DNA of 64,000 bases from assembly GCA_021442155.1 (NCBI GenBank), contig CM038229.1, positions 96,938,271 to 97,002,270 of the forward strand, in the 5' to 3' direction. The notes beneath the pieces are model-generated. The model was not told the origin of the DNA, searched no databases, and was given only the letters and a program-made list of their open reading frames with translations. The first letter of the stretch is position 1, and each line of letters starts with the position of its first letter. This document shows positions 1 to 11,673 of this stretch, piece by piece. This DNA is from Cymbidium sinense (lineage: Eukaryota; Streptophyta; Magnoliopsida; Asparagales; Orchidaceae). Both the position numbers and the translations under genes were made by a program.

Positions 1-87
1 TGGTTAAGATGTATAAAAAATGACCTTAGTATACTTTAATTAGATGAAAATTTGACACATAATAGATACAATGGAGAAGAATGATTC

Positions 88-152
88 ATTTAAATTTACC
101 CACATAGTGGGATAAAGGCTTGTTGTTGTATTGTTGTTGTTGTTGTTGTTAT
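88..152 (+). mobile_element. 3' tail of an RTE-type non-LTR retrotransposon
   Basis: The stretch reads CCACATAGTGGGATAAAGGC followed by TTGTTGTTGT and then a (TTG)n run ending near 152. Plant RTE-clade LINEs commonly end in a 'cctagtgggataaaggctt' block followed by TTG repeats, so this looks like the 3' end of such an element inserted in the plus sense. No reverse transcriptase reading frame is visible upstream; only about 90 bases precede it in the window, so its 5' extent is unknown. A plain (TTG)n microsatellite is the alternative, but the block before the repeat makes the LINE tail more likely. Confidence 0.6.
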
Positions 153-929
153 TACATTGATAAATTTTAATTATTAATTGGAATACTTTATTAAACAAAG
201 CATTATGACTGAAAACCACCAAAAATTGAAGACTTAAACTAGTTAGGCTGCCATGATTAGTACAGTAACCTACACTGTGTGATGGATACAACTTCACCCC
301 TAATGTCAACAAGCCTTGCTTGAGTCTAGCTCTTGGAGGATCAGAGGATGTTTGGTGTCAGCCGTGAGGAGAGCATAAGGGAGACCAAAGAGGAGATGAG
401 AAGATTACAGTTCTCTTCATGCTTTATCTCATGACGAACGACTATTACAACTCCTACTACGTGAGATGAGGGTCCAACATTATGGAATTGAAAGAAAAGT
501 GAGGAACTCTAAAACCGAGGAGTAAGGAAAAGAGGTTCCACAAACTAGCTAAACTCTAAGTTTGGATATTTCATTGAAGAAAAGGAGGAGGTCACAATGG
601 TCTAGCATAGCCTCATGATTGACGATTGAAGAGGTCTTAACATAGTAGCGAACTAGTGAAGCCATATACTTATCACATTGTTTTTTATTTAATGGATTAA
701 TCATTTTCTATAAAGAGGCACCCGATTTGACCATATGAATCGAGTCACAAGAATTCACCAATTCAAAAAAAGTTCAAAGTGTTTCAATAAACATTCTACA
801 AAATTAATCAATCAAAACTTTTCATACATGTTCATAAATCAACTAATAAAATCAAAAGGTCTAAGTCAGCTTTCCAAACTTTATCCATAATTAAGGATAA
901 ATATTACTAGCCAAGTTTAAAAGAGATTT
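153..929. other. No recognisable gene
   Basis: AT-rich sequence with stops in all frames. The part at about 310-660 is less AT-rich and could be an older piece of the gypsy element whose integrase follows at 930, but I could not match it to gag, protease, reverse transcriptase or RNase H. Confidence 0.4.
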
Positions 930-1870
930 TGTGAAAATTATTTCACAATGTAGAACTTGTCCAATAAAAAAAAATAAAATAACCTTGGGCTTCACAAACC
1001 AATAACAATTCTTTATAAGGTTTAAGAAGATGCTAATATGAATTTGTTCTAAGATTATCACACAAATTCAATGCACATGATTACAATAATTAATCAATTT
1101 TCTAAAATAACTCATTGTATTCCATGTTACAAAACTATTGATGTATCACAAACTTATTAAATTGTTTGAATAATCTAAAATATAATAACTCATAGAGATG
1201 TTTTACTTCACGAATTACTTATGAAAATCTCTATGAAAAGATTGGATACATAACAAAAAATTTTAATGGCTTATTACCCACAAAATATTAAACAAATCAA
1301 GGTAATTAATAAGAGTCTGAAAGATTTGATTAAAGAGCATCCATTTGATTGGAATTGATGCTGATTGTAACTAAGTTTGCATATAATTCATGTAATGTGG
1401 GCTTTAACATACCTTAATGAGCCAATAGATATGAGTCCACTTAAAATTATTATAGGATTTCAACCAAAAAAACCTATAGTTTTAATGAACTTCTTAATGA
1501 GTCTAAACCTAATGAGTTTGCATGATCATTTGCATAACATATGCATGGCTTTCATGAAAATATTCACATAAATATAATTGTTAATTATGAACATGAGACG
1601 ATAGAAATTCAAATCAAATGATAAAAAAACAGTACTATTGAATCTCAAATTTTTTTTTTTTTTAACAAGGATCTTCAAGAAATAAACTATACAAAAGGTA
1701 GGACCATACAAAATCTTACAATACATTGGGATGAATGCTTATAAATTAAAAAATTGAAATTTTTTGGTATTAATCAAGCCTCCAATATACCTAATTTGAT
1801 TTTATTTCATGAGACTTTTTTTTCATCTTCTTTTGAATTCATATCCAACAAATAACTTGGAAGTATATAC
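930..1870 (+). pseudogene. Decayed Ty3/gypsy (chromovirus-type) integrase
   Basis: Read on the plus strand across several frames, the stretch keeps the order of landmarks of a plant gypsy integrase. A zinc-finger end resembling 'CRTCQ' lies near 950. A piece resembling the 'MDFVLGLP...DSI..V.DRFSKMAHFI.C' core lies at about 1040-1150. 'QIKVINKSLKDLIKEHP' at about 1294-1345 corresponds to the usual QTEVVNRSLG. 'SPLKIIIGFQPKKPIVL' at about 1435-1485 corresponds to SPFEIVYGFQPRKPIDL. A GPY/F-module remnant matching 'VGPYKIL' lies near 1695-1720, and an 'FGINQASNIPNLILFH' stretch lies near 1770-1815. Many stops and frameshifts show it is dead. The flanking LTRs and other pol domains are not seen. 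The chromovirus assignment rests on this motif style and is an inference. Confidence 0.72.
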
Positions 1871-3316
1871 ATCTTGTTTTAGATGTTATTCTAAAGAACG
1901 AGATAGGTCAACAACAAATAGTTGATAGTAGAGGTATCTAGTAAATTGGTATGATAGACCTACTGACGATCATTCATGAATTATTTTATAGAAAGTATAA
2001 TAATAATGCCTAAGTTTATTTGATGAATATTAAATGCTCAATTCAAATGTCAGATTGGCTTGATGAAAATATAAAGTTTATACTTATTGAAAGCACAGGT
2101 AGCAAGCACAGAGTGAACACATGGTTACTCTGAGTTTTGAGATTGTTTGTTATGTTCTTTTATAGCTTTTTTATTCTTTATAGTTTATTTGATGAAGCAT
2201 GCTTTACTTAATATCCTACTAAGAATAAGTTGAGTTATCAAAAGTTTATATTAGTTCAATTTTTTTCTGTTGAGTTTAGTTTCCAGCTGTTGTTTCCGTC
2301 GATTCCCAGTTCATCACATTTGATTCTTAGTTTTCCCAACTATTATTTTGAAATGTTATTGCTTATAGTGAAGCCAAGATTGTGGCTGCTTAACTTAATT
2401 TTCTTTTCGATTTTGCATTAGCGTTAAGATTTGTTATCACTTGCTTAAGATGAGATTTGTGGCTGCTCTGTTTCGTTCTATTCCTAGTTTCCAACTTTAG
2501 CTAGGATTCAACCACGTAGCATTGTAGCAGAATCCGTTCTTTCCTTAATGCATCCTAGCAAGTTTTGGAAAACTATTAATTGCAGGAATTGTCTACTTTG
2601 GAGACCATTTTTAGGCAGATTCTAGGATTATAGTGAAACTACAATGTTTGAGTTTTTATTTTGAAGTAACCAAATTTGAGAACTTTCTCATATTAGCTAA
2701 TATGACCCTTGAGACATGTTAAAAAAAATATCATGTCACATAAGTAAATTTAATCTTGTCTCAAATGTGTATATTATTAGATGAAAATTCTTCGAGCGTG
2801 AAGAAAGTATTCATAAAGACTTTCAGGGAAGGTTTCTCCTTATACCGATAAGAGTAATATATCTTCTATTTAGTGGCTTATCCTTATTCTTTTAATCTTT
2901 ATACTTTCTGATTAATTTTGTGCATGTAATTGACATTTGGCTAACTCTGCTACAATCTAATTCTCCTTCTTGCAGCGTAAATCCTATTAGTTGCTTGGTT
3001 TTATTTCTACACCAACTTTTGCAAACTTTTATTTTTGGATGAACTTTAAATTATAATTACCATTTGGATCCAGCTTAATGATTTTTTAATCTGCATCAAA
3101 AGTGATGAAATTTTGCCTAAAAGTTGGACTATGAATTTCGATTTTTGTGCATGTTCTAATGCATCCAATCTTAGATTTGCATTAAAAATTTTCTAAACCC
3201 AAAGAAGCTTACATCAAAAGTTTAGCGGGATTCTTACTGCAACATGAATATTAAAAAATTGTCATTAAACCAAATAGGCTTGACGAGTCATATAAGATTA
3301 ACAAATGAATACTTAC
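1871..3316. other. Intergenic or 3' part of the parvulin locus, nothing identified
   Basis: AT-rich, stops in all frames. The last exon of the parvulin gene (about 13 codons plus 3' UTR) should lie here or further left, because the exon at 3317 ends in a clear splice donor. I searched the minus strand for a short exon encoding the conserved HGYHII...GRKN end and did not find it. Confidence 0.4.
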
Positions 3317-3458
3317 GTTGATTTAAAGGGTGCAGTGGTATCTCCAACTGGTGTATTAAATGCAACTTCTTGAAATGGCCCTGCCATTTTCCCTCTAGGA
3401 AACCATCCAAGATCTCCGCCTTTCTTCCCGAGGGGCATTCTGAATAGTCTGCCGCTAC
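3317..3458 (-). CDS. PIN4: Parvulin exon 3 (catalytic core)
   Basis: Acceptor TTAG at 3462-3459 joins in phase 0 to VAADYSECPSG. One base is missing in the GGGAAG run, after which GGDLGWFPRGKMAGPFQ, EVAFNTPVGDTTAPFKST follows. The Gly-Gly-Asp-Leu-Gly-Trp block and the Met-x-Gly-Pro-Phe block are the most conserved parts of the parvulin fold and line its active site. The donor is CGTAAGT (3317-3311). Confidence 0.87.
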
Positions 3459-6208
3459 CTAAGATACGGAAGCAAGCAAGTGTTACAAAGAGTAAGTATG
3501 CATCGACAATGACTAAAGTTGTAGTTAACATATACTGAATGCAAAGCATAAAAATACAAGGATTATTCAAATTATTTCTGATTTACTTGGTGATGTGAGA
3601 AGTTCTCTAAAATATTATCACTAATACTAGTTCAGTTACCATGAAGATGCAAATTTATCGTGCACTAATCTCTTCAAGTCATTCTGATACACATCTATCA
3701 AAAGTATCAGTAATCGAAGATACTTTGTTTGCATTTATAAAATTGACGCAAGAGATGCTTTTCACATTAGACAACCAAAAATTCAAAAGTTGTAGGAAGT
3801 AATGAAACAAAAAATAAAAGTGTTAAAACATTCATCTAAAATCACAGGACTACTTCATAAATAAAGTAGTAAAACATAGACAAGATCAATAGATCCATAA
3901 TATTCCTCATTATAAAATACTATCTGTATGCTAAAAAAATTAGCCCAAAGAATTACAAATATTTGAAAAAAATTTCTTCAATATGACATCATAAAAGTTA
4001 AATTTATGTAAAAGTATATAATAAAAATGGGATATTAAGAAAATGCAGAAATTTGATTCCATCAAATATAAGCAAAGACACAATTCTAACAAAAAAATTT
4101 CAAAGATGAGACTGACAGCAGCAAGATAAGTTACACGTTGGTTAGAGGAGAACAATAAGATAACACTTCATAGCATGACAAAAGGTTCGCTGTTCACCTT
4201 CGCAAACTCTGCAGGAGGGACCTTGTCTCCATTGCTCAACCAACCTTCTTGTAGCTTCTTGTATGCTTTGATCTTCCCTTGTTTCTCACATAAGATATGC
4301 CTTGCTGAAACAAAATCAGAGTCTTAATTGCCAGAAAGATATGAACTGACAATCACTATAACTTAGCACTCAAGAAAACAAGGTATTACAACCAATGAAT
4401 GGTACTAATCAGCAATAAAGGGAGGGGAGCAGCATAAGAAATGTGCAAACTATGAGGGATTAGAAAGACATAAAATGAGAGAGAGAAAATGAGCATAGTG
4501 GAGATGGCATAAGGCGATGATAAATAGCATCAGATTTCATAGTTGAATCTTGCAATGTATCAGCAAAATAAAAAATGACATACATGAAATGGAACCTTAA
4601 GAGTGGATAAAATACGTGTAGTCACAAGGCATAGCTTTTATAAGTAACATAGAGATTAGAAGATAAATTAATTATTATAAGGCACAAATAAACAAGAAGG
4701 CACAAAAGCAGCTAAAAATGCCACAGCATTTGCCCGTATGTTAAACTAATATAAGACTAAAATGGCTCGAGAGAGCATGGATGAGGAAATTTTACGCCTT
4801 AAAGAATCCTCATTCTTTGTTCAGTTTTGTAAAAGATTTGGTAAGGTGCTCAATTATTTTCTGCAAATCTTTTGCACAACCTTTATCATTGTTTTCATAT
4901 ATTTACCTATTTTTTTGCAAAACTTTTACCTTTTGCTACTTTTGATTTACCTATTTCCCTTGCAAATCCTTCCACAATATTTTATTTATCCATCTTATCA
5001 TTGGTGTTTTCTACTCTCCATTGCACTTACATGAGGATCATCTAAATTTATTTTCCACTATCAACTATATATTTTATAAATGCTACTCCTACTATCAATC
5101 TAATATAATTATTTATCAATCAATTTCATTTAGTTCTTACTATACATTCATCTTAATATTCTCATTTTTCACAGACCCAACTTGGCTGCCCAACACTTAG
5201 ATGCATATAACATGGTTAATCTGATTATGATTTTATAAAATTCACTCTTATTATATCATATAGTTTTATCACATAATACTTCTTAGGCACTTCTTCATTT
5301 TAGACATCTAAAATTAACTATAAAAATATATCTTCTTTTTATATAATAGATCCAAAACTCTTAAACCAATTTCACCTATATATCATTTAATCTTCTAATA
5401 ATGTTGATAAATAATTATCAATTTTATGCCACTAAAATTACATACCCTGTATTGAGTATTATTTTTCCTAATAATAAGCCCCTTATCATCTAAAGACATT
5501 GCTTTAATTCCCCTATATTAGTAGATAACGGTGACAATATTAGACTTAGCGAACTGACACACACAAAGTTAGGATTTAAGTCAACCATAAAGTTTTGTTG
5601 AGTTTGTCTCAACTCTAAAGAAGCCAAAAAAAATAATCAGGTTGGAAATCCAAACCCAAATATCCAAAATTTATTTATGAAGGAATTTTTTCTCATTTCA
5701 ATAAAACCCAACCATAAGAATATTTTTTGTCAATTTTTCATAGTGGCGTGCACAAATAGACTCGTTGTGTCTGTTAACACTAACTAGATATACAACTTTT
5801 CTCATTCCATCTTGAGTCCATCAAGTTCAGGATGCGCAATATTTTCTACATATGCTGGAGATTAGCTCAGCTATTGTCATTTATAACCAGCTACGTTCTT
5901 TTCTCCTAAAATGTCATCCTAACTATAATTTGCAGTTTACAGTACCCACTCTTTAATTAAAAATATAGCAAATGCATGAAACATGCACAACCGTAAAGGA
6001 AAAGAACCTAAAATATATACAGTGATATTAGCTATAGTAAAATCACTTTTTTCAATACGGTAAATAACCTTTGACATAGGTACAGGTGCCAAGCTCATCT
6101 CCGACTTGCCACCCTTCCCTTTGCCCTTAGAAGTATTCTCCTCTCCACTAGAAGGCTGCTTCCCCTTTCCCTTTTTGCTGGTTCCTTGGGCTTTGAATCT
6201 TTACCCAT
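3317..6208 (-). CDS. PIN4: PIN4/Par14-type parvulin, peptidyl-prolyl cis-trans isomerase (partial, frameshifted)
   Basis: Parvulins of this type catalyse cis-trans isomerisation of peptidyl-prolyl bonds; the animal homologue (PIN4/Par14) acts in the nucleus and in ribosome biogenesis. Three exons on the minus strand are recognisable: 6208-6069, 4304-4198 and 3458-3317. In order they give a Lys/Gly-rich basic N-terminus starting MGKDSK, then GTCTYVK, ARHILCEKQGKI, LQEGWLSNGDKVPPAEFAK, DYSECPSG and GGDLGWFPRGKMAGPFQ, the typical plant form of about 140-150 residues. Introns obey GT-AG and the phases join correctly (phase 1, then phase 0). Exon 3 ends AC|GTAAGT, so a final short exon with the HGYHII...GRKN end is expected but not seen. 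The frame is broken three times, each fixable by one missing base: after codon 5, before GTCTYVK, and within PSGKKGG. Either this is a recent pseudogene, or the assembly has uncorrected single-base deletions; intact splice sites favour the latter. A GTAAGG donor at 6574-6569 may end a 5' UTR exon. Confidence 0.85.
4198..4304 (-). CDS. PIN4: Parvulin exon 2
   Basis: Acceptor TTTCAG at 4310-4305 and donor GTGAAC beginning at 4197 bound 107 bases, which with the single base carried over give exactly 36 uninterrupted codons from ARHILCEKQ to PPAEFAK. The plant consensus has two residues (Asn-Glu) between KI and AYKKL where this copy has one (Lys), an in-frame loss of one codon. This exon has no frameshift. 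Confidence 0.87.
6069..6208 (-). CDS. PIN4: Parvulin exon 1 (start codon, basic tail)
   Basis: ATG at 6208-6206 opens MGKDSK; the frame then shifts by one base into a Lys/Gly-rich tail (TSKKGKGKQ, SKGKGKGGKSE) and shifts again before ELGTCTYVK. The exon ends GTCAAAG|GTTATT, donor at 6068-6067, in phase 1. The start is chosen because MGKDSK is the usual plant N-terminus of this family and the context is CCATGG. The basic tail is where the family carries its nucleic-acid-binding extension. Confidence 0.82.
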
Positions 6209-6574
6209 GGCTTAAACACTCGAGATAGATTCCCAGACTGCAAGACTGCATGTTAATGTAACTTAACAAAACCAGAAAAGGATACACTGTATTAAAATCT
6301 ACGTTCAAAAGAACCAGAAAGTAAACTGAGATTACTAGAAATGCTTTTAAACATAGACCACAAATCATGATCCTAACAAGCAATTCGGAAGTGAAAAGAA
6401 AATTAAATACACAGTTGATATAATAATTGATCAAAGTAAACAAATTAGAGGCCTGGTAATGCGAGAAGACCTAAGTTAGCGCAAATCAATTATGGTATAA
6501 GAAAAAAAAAGTCTAGGGAAAACACAAACCCAAAATAACTATCGATAGGAGTGGAAGAGACAGAAAATCCTTAC

Positions 6575-6850
6575 CCTAAAATTGGTCGAAGTATCCTGCG
6601 TAGAACTTTTTCCTGAAAATTTCCCAATAGTTGCAGGAGCTGATCCCTTGTTTAAGAGTGGGAATAGAGGAATTGGGCGCCGTCAACTTTTGAAGGGTTC
6701 CAAACTCTAGTAAAATAATTTTGAAGATCAGCCGTAGGTAAAATAATTTTAGAAGGGATAAAAGACTAATTTGATCATCTCTTCTAACAAAAATTTTAAG
6801 CCTTCCTAAACCCCTTCCTAATTCCACCCCTGGCCAAAGAGCAGTGCATA
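6575..6850 (-). promoter_or_regulatory. Possible 5' UTR exon and promoter-proximal region of the parvulin gene
   Basis: On the minus strand a good donor (TTTTAGG|GTAAGG) ends this stretch at 6575, and a plausible acceptor (TCTTGCAG) lies at about 6246-6239, just before the start codon. That would make a 5' UTR intron. There is no transcript evidence; an open frame of 83 codons here has no recognisable family and is probably fortuitous. Confidence 0.3.
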
Positions 6851-7189
6851 ACTTTCAGAAGCTATGGAGAAAGTAAACTTGGTTTTATATGCCTTAATGC
6901 TCTAAATTGATCAAATGCCTCTTTATTTTTTTAAAATATATTTAAAATTTTATTTTAATAAAAATACTTTAATAGAAAAAATTTTTAAAATATACTCAAA
7001 CAAATATATAAGTAATAGCCTTCTCAATGTTTACTCTTCTCATCACCATTCCCACCTTTAATGATTGTCATTCAAAAGTTTGAGGCAAAGGTTTCATCTC
7101 TAACTTAGGCTAGCAGTGTTATATTTGATTACTTTGTTCTAAAATATCACTCATCCTCTAAATAAATCATAATGACATAGACATCGCAA

Positions 7190-7510
7190 TATATGCTTTG
7201 AACATTGATCGAATCTTGTTCAAACTTGAACGAACTATCTTTGAACTTGATTCAAATATTGATCATATCTTTTACACTATTTGAATAAAGTTTGAAAAGA
7301 TTTAATCATGATTGAAATCTTATTTCAATAATGTTCAATCGAGAATTAAACATAGTTCATATAATTTGAACAGATTTGAATATCCATGGAATAAGATTCG
7401 ATCAAAAGTTTAAGATTTCAACAAGGTTCTAGTAAGCCAAACGTGATTCAATAAGAATGAATATTTATTAATTATTATTCAAATGTGACTTGAACATGAT
7501 TTGAATAGTA
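7190..7510. repeat. Block of short TTTGAA/TTCAAA repeats (left)
   Basis: The stretch is built from degenerate 10-15-base words such as GATTTGAATA, GTTCAAACTT and TTGATTCAAA in both orientations. Together with the similar block at 8095-8370 it brackets about 0.6 kb. Such paired clusters of short direct and inverted words occur in the subterminal regions of CACTA-type DNA transposons, but I could not identify terminal inverted repeats, a target-site duplication or a transposase. Confidence 0.35.
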
Positions 7511-8094
7511 TTATTTCACCCTCACTGCTCTTTTAGAATTAACTCATTTGAGTTAGTGTAATAGGCATATAAATGTATGTTTTAATCATATATATAGAAA
7601 ACACTACATTACTTGAGCATATAAAGCTAAGATATGACATAAAAAATTTATTAGGCAATTTTAGGCTAATGTTTTCATTATGTTTGACATTAAAGCAAAA
7701 ACACAATATTTTACATTATTAAATTTTAAACTAATCATTTTTGATAAATATGTTGGTGAAGATCAATGCAAAAATAGGCTCTTTGTAACAAGCTTGTCAT
7801 CTAAGTAGATATTAGTTTTGCTTGATAAGAATAATTTAAATCTTAATGATCTTCAAGAACTTTTTTATTTGTAACTACTATAATATATTTTAAAGTTACA
7901 TTTGATCACATATAATTCAATTAGGAACAATTTTGTCACCTTCTCAATTTGAGTTTATTATGTTATGAATATTGTGTTATCCCTTGAATTACACTTTAAA
8001 ATGACATGGTTATTAATGATATTTCTTGTCATGTACTCTAATAAAGTGTGTTATGAATATTTGTTATATACATTGAATTGGTTATATCGTTCTC

Positions 8095-8370
8095 ATTTAT
8101 CATATTTGAATTTTGTTTGAATCATGTTTGAACTTTGTTCAAATCTTATTTGATCAATGTTCAATTCATATTCAAATTTTTACTCAACCTTATTCAAATA
8201 GAGTTCTAACTCTATTCAAATCTTATTAACATCTTATTCAAACTTTATTTGATCTTTATTTAAATCATATACAATCAATGTTTAAAAAAAGGTTTGAATA
8301 TAAGCCCAACTTTATTGGTATATTATTTAAACCTTATTAATTTTATTTGAACCTCATTTGAATAAATTAT
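8095..8370. repeat. Block of short TTTGAA/TTCAAA repeats (right)
   Basis: Dense words such as TTGTTTGAATC, TTGTTCAAATC, TTATTTGATC and TTATTCAAAC repeat at 10-15-base spacing. Read in reverse complement this block resembles the one at 7190-7510, so the two may be arms of one element of about 1.2 kb. No coding sequence lies between them. Confidence 0.35.
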
Positions 8371-8624
8371 AGTTGTGGTTTACTTTAAATAACTACTATG
8401 TGGACAAAATTAGATGTGTAAAAGCATCTTACATTTATCAAATCATGTGCTTTATGTGTGAAAGCATACCATATTGAAAGGCATGAATGATGTTGCAATT
8501 TTGAAATCTTCCAAAAAAAATTTTTTTTTCTACAAAGGTCTTCTTTTTGGGACTCCAAAATTTTATGCATTGGGGTGTGGGGGGTTGCGGGATGTTGAGT
8601 CTCTCCTTGATCATTCATGGGTTC

Positions 8625-8965
8625 AAGCTCATATTCATTAATGTTGATTCATGTGTTACTTGGATTTTGATGAGTTCTCCATGCCTCATTTTATGTGTTA
8701 TTCTCAAAGCACATGTTATATTACATGATGTGTCTTGTGCTTTGATTTGCATGTCATGAGATTTTGATGAAATTCTCACAATTTTTTTATCATTGCTTCA
8801 TGTATTATTTTTATTAACCATACTATATTACATAACAACTTTATCAAATTAATTTGCATGCCTTATGATTTTGAAGAGGCTTTATGTTGCTTTCACACAT
8901 CATTTCATATAAAATTTTAATGTTTGCATTATATTACATGAAGACTCCATCATGACAATTATTTG
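8625..8965. repeat. Degenerate tandem repeat, period about 105-120 bases
   Basis: Recurring landmarks are TATATTACAT at about 8712, 8826 and 8931, and TTTGCATGYCWTATGATTTTG-like words (shorter pieces 'TTGCATG' and 'ATTTTGA') at about 8747 and 8852. Units have diverged by small indels. Nothing coding is seen; function unknown. Confidence 0.45.
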
Positions 8966-9499
8966 TATTGATTATTTATGTCACTAGGCTAATCATGCTT
9001 TCTTTTGGTGTTACTTAATGAGAATTCAACACATATATTAATGGCATGTCATGGTCTCTAATTTTGAGTGAGGTAGCTTGGTTCATTTGAACGCATACAA
9101 TTTTATGTTCGCTTCTTCATTTAGTCTTATAGCCCCAATTGAATTAAATTATTAGATGACTTCCTACATGTCTCTACCATTCTCTTTGAATTGATCATAA
9201 ATAAGTTAAAGATCTACTTATAGGCTAAATGTAGTGATCCTAGACTATCTTGTAAGACTATGTCCTTTGATGTTAGCTTAAGTCAATTAACTAATGGAGA
9301 CATAACAATTCCCATGTTGACTTCTCTAAAATGATTAAGAGCCTTCTAGTGATATTTCCATCTAGCTTAGAGTCTCTTAGAAGATCTAAGCAAGCAAGTA
9401 GCTCCTTTAGTCTTATATAGTGTACTATCTTATCATTTGACTTTAACCTTGGCCTAAAAGATATCTGACATTTTAATTATTAGCTCTAAGTGATTCTTG
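8966..9499. other. Intergenic, no gene seen
   Basis: Flanking host DNA on the left of the large retrotransposon. No coding region, RNA gene or repeat recognised. Confidence 0.4.
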
Positions 9500-9504
9500 G
9501 ACTA
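9500..9504. repeat. Target-site duplication GACTA, left copy
   Basis: GACTA immediately precedes the first TG of LTR copy A and recurs at 44987-44991 immediately after LTR copy B. The pair defines the outer boundaries of one insertion. Confidence 0.85.
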
Positions 9505-11652
9505 TGTGGTGTTTATTTTATATGTGTGTAGGGGGGACACCATGAAGATCGAGGATGTACTTATAGAGGTGATCGACAACATCAAGAATAGTGCACCATC
9601 TCGAAAGATAGAAATCACTATCCTATGGTGGACCCAATCACCTAATAACTGGCATGATGTAAGAGATTTTTCCTTACTTTACATGAATGAATAAAGTAGA
9701 GTTTATTTAAATCGAGTTCTAAAGTTCCCTATAGGGCAAGCTCATAGTTAATTACATCCTAAGGAAGGTGAATTCTTTAGGAATACTCTTGATTAAAGTA
9801 GGTAATTATTGTCTCCAAAGAATTCAAAGATACTATCAATAAATTAACTATGTTTGTATGGTGTGATAGATCGAAAGGAGAGACTTATTATTGAAGCTAG
9901 ATGGAGATAAGTGGGGATGCTCATGATACTAGAAACCTAGTGAGTATTCCAAACAATCATATAGTTGGGCTTTATATGTTTGAAATTGAGAAGAATTATA
10001 TTTTGAGTTAAAATTTTATTAAAAAATCTAGGACTTATAATTTCATAGTACAAGATTGTAGAAATGCCTAAGAGGTGAAGATTTATGCTTATAGACCCAA
10101 AGGGAAACAACAAACTTAGATCCTAAATTTTGGAGCTTTGGCGAGGACCAAAGCACCTAAATCAAAGGCAAAAGTGGGTATATTGTTCATCTCCACAAGA
10201 GAGGGTAAACTACATTCTTTGGACTTAGAGCCAGAGTGGCACTAACTCCTCCTACATTTCAAAACTATGTGGTCAAGTCATATGTTTTGCAAGATGGCTA
10301 GGTTGTTATTATTTAGAAAGAAAACTAAGGTCATTAAACCTCCCTAAGAGAGTAGTGAGTGGTATGAATAATAACTTAGTCTAATGTAAATTTTATCAAA
10401 TTTTATTTGATTTTGACACTGAGCTATAGGATTTTATATGCCTAAATGTATGATGAAGTTGGTTATGAGCTAAATCAAAAGAAAGAGGTATTTTCCATCA
10501 TAGGCTCTCAAAGGTTAAGCCTTTTTCTATCTTGCAAAGATGGAAACCCTCTCTTAGAAGAGTGAAATAAAATGATATACATGATATTAAGCTTGAAATA
10601 TTTAGCTAAGGAGTTGCTAAATATTTTATTATCTTGATTTAATACCTAGGCTTTATGTGAGGTCATGAGTTATTTAAGAAAATTTAGTTATAAGTTATAG
10701 TTGGGTTAGAAAATTTATTTTTCTTAAGAGCCTAAATGGATCCAGCTACATTAAATCATCATACATGAATAAATAAGAAAATATATGTTATTTCTATTGT
10801 ACAATGTAAATAAATCATCAAATAATTTATAACCTTAATGTGAAAGAATAACATGCCTGTGGTGGGTATCGCCGTACAACTGAAAAGATAAATGGGTAGA
10901 AGCTCTACCCTTATACAACTCAATATAATGAAAGAATAATTACAATTTAATTACAATAAATGAATGAGAGCTATGAGGGGTCTTCAAATCTTCAATGCTC
11001 CTTCTTTCCTTCATTTCTTTCATTTGGTTGGGCAAGCTCCATAGGATCACATGGTACATATGACTTGGTCTTGTAACCAATGTTTATCCTAAGCCCTCAT
11101 AAGACTAATTCTAATTACTAATGCAAAATTATATTAAAATAAGAAAAGTAAATTTAACTACACAAGCAAAATAAGTGTTAGTTAAACATACTATACAATA
11201 TAAGTAGTTATATGAATAATTTGGACTTAACACTCTACACATGGGTAACCAAGTCCACTGTCTAATGTAGATTATGCTTAGGGGTTAAATAACCGCAATA
11301 AAACATTTATGATAATTTTATTATAGAGGCCCTTAACATAATCTCTTACAGAAAATATGATTAGCTAACTACAACCTAACATCTAGTTTACAAAATTACA
11401 TCACAAAATAAAACATATACATACACCACCCCTAACATAAAACTATAAGTGATGACTTAATCAAATGTGTGTGTTAAGGCTTGTGTAGTATGTCTAACTA
11501 GCTTTAGAGTTAAGATTTTCTAAGTATGAAAAATATTTAATTATAAAGGGTGGTTTCACTTTAAATAGTTTAATTAATTTATAAATTTTACTTAACATTT
11601 TCTTTTGTTTCATTTGACCTACACAAAAAAACTAAGTGTTATGAAGAAAAAG

Positions 11653-11673
11653 AAAGAGAGGATCACTCTCTTT
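11653..11673. other. Perfect hairpin in LTR A (8-bp arms)
   Basis: AAAGAGAG, loop GATCA, CTCTCTTT. The same hairpin lies at 39350-39370 in copy B and, with one mismatch, at 49535-49555 in copy C. Copy D has a changed but still paired version at 27300-27321. Confidence 0.7.

Noticed and set aside
4762..5034. Open frame with a hydrophobic stretch in the first intron of the parvulin gene
   Set aside because: Opposite strand, AT-rich, Phe/Leu-rich from T-rich sequence, and no family resemblance.
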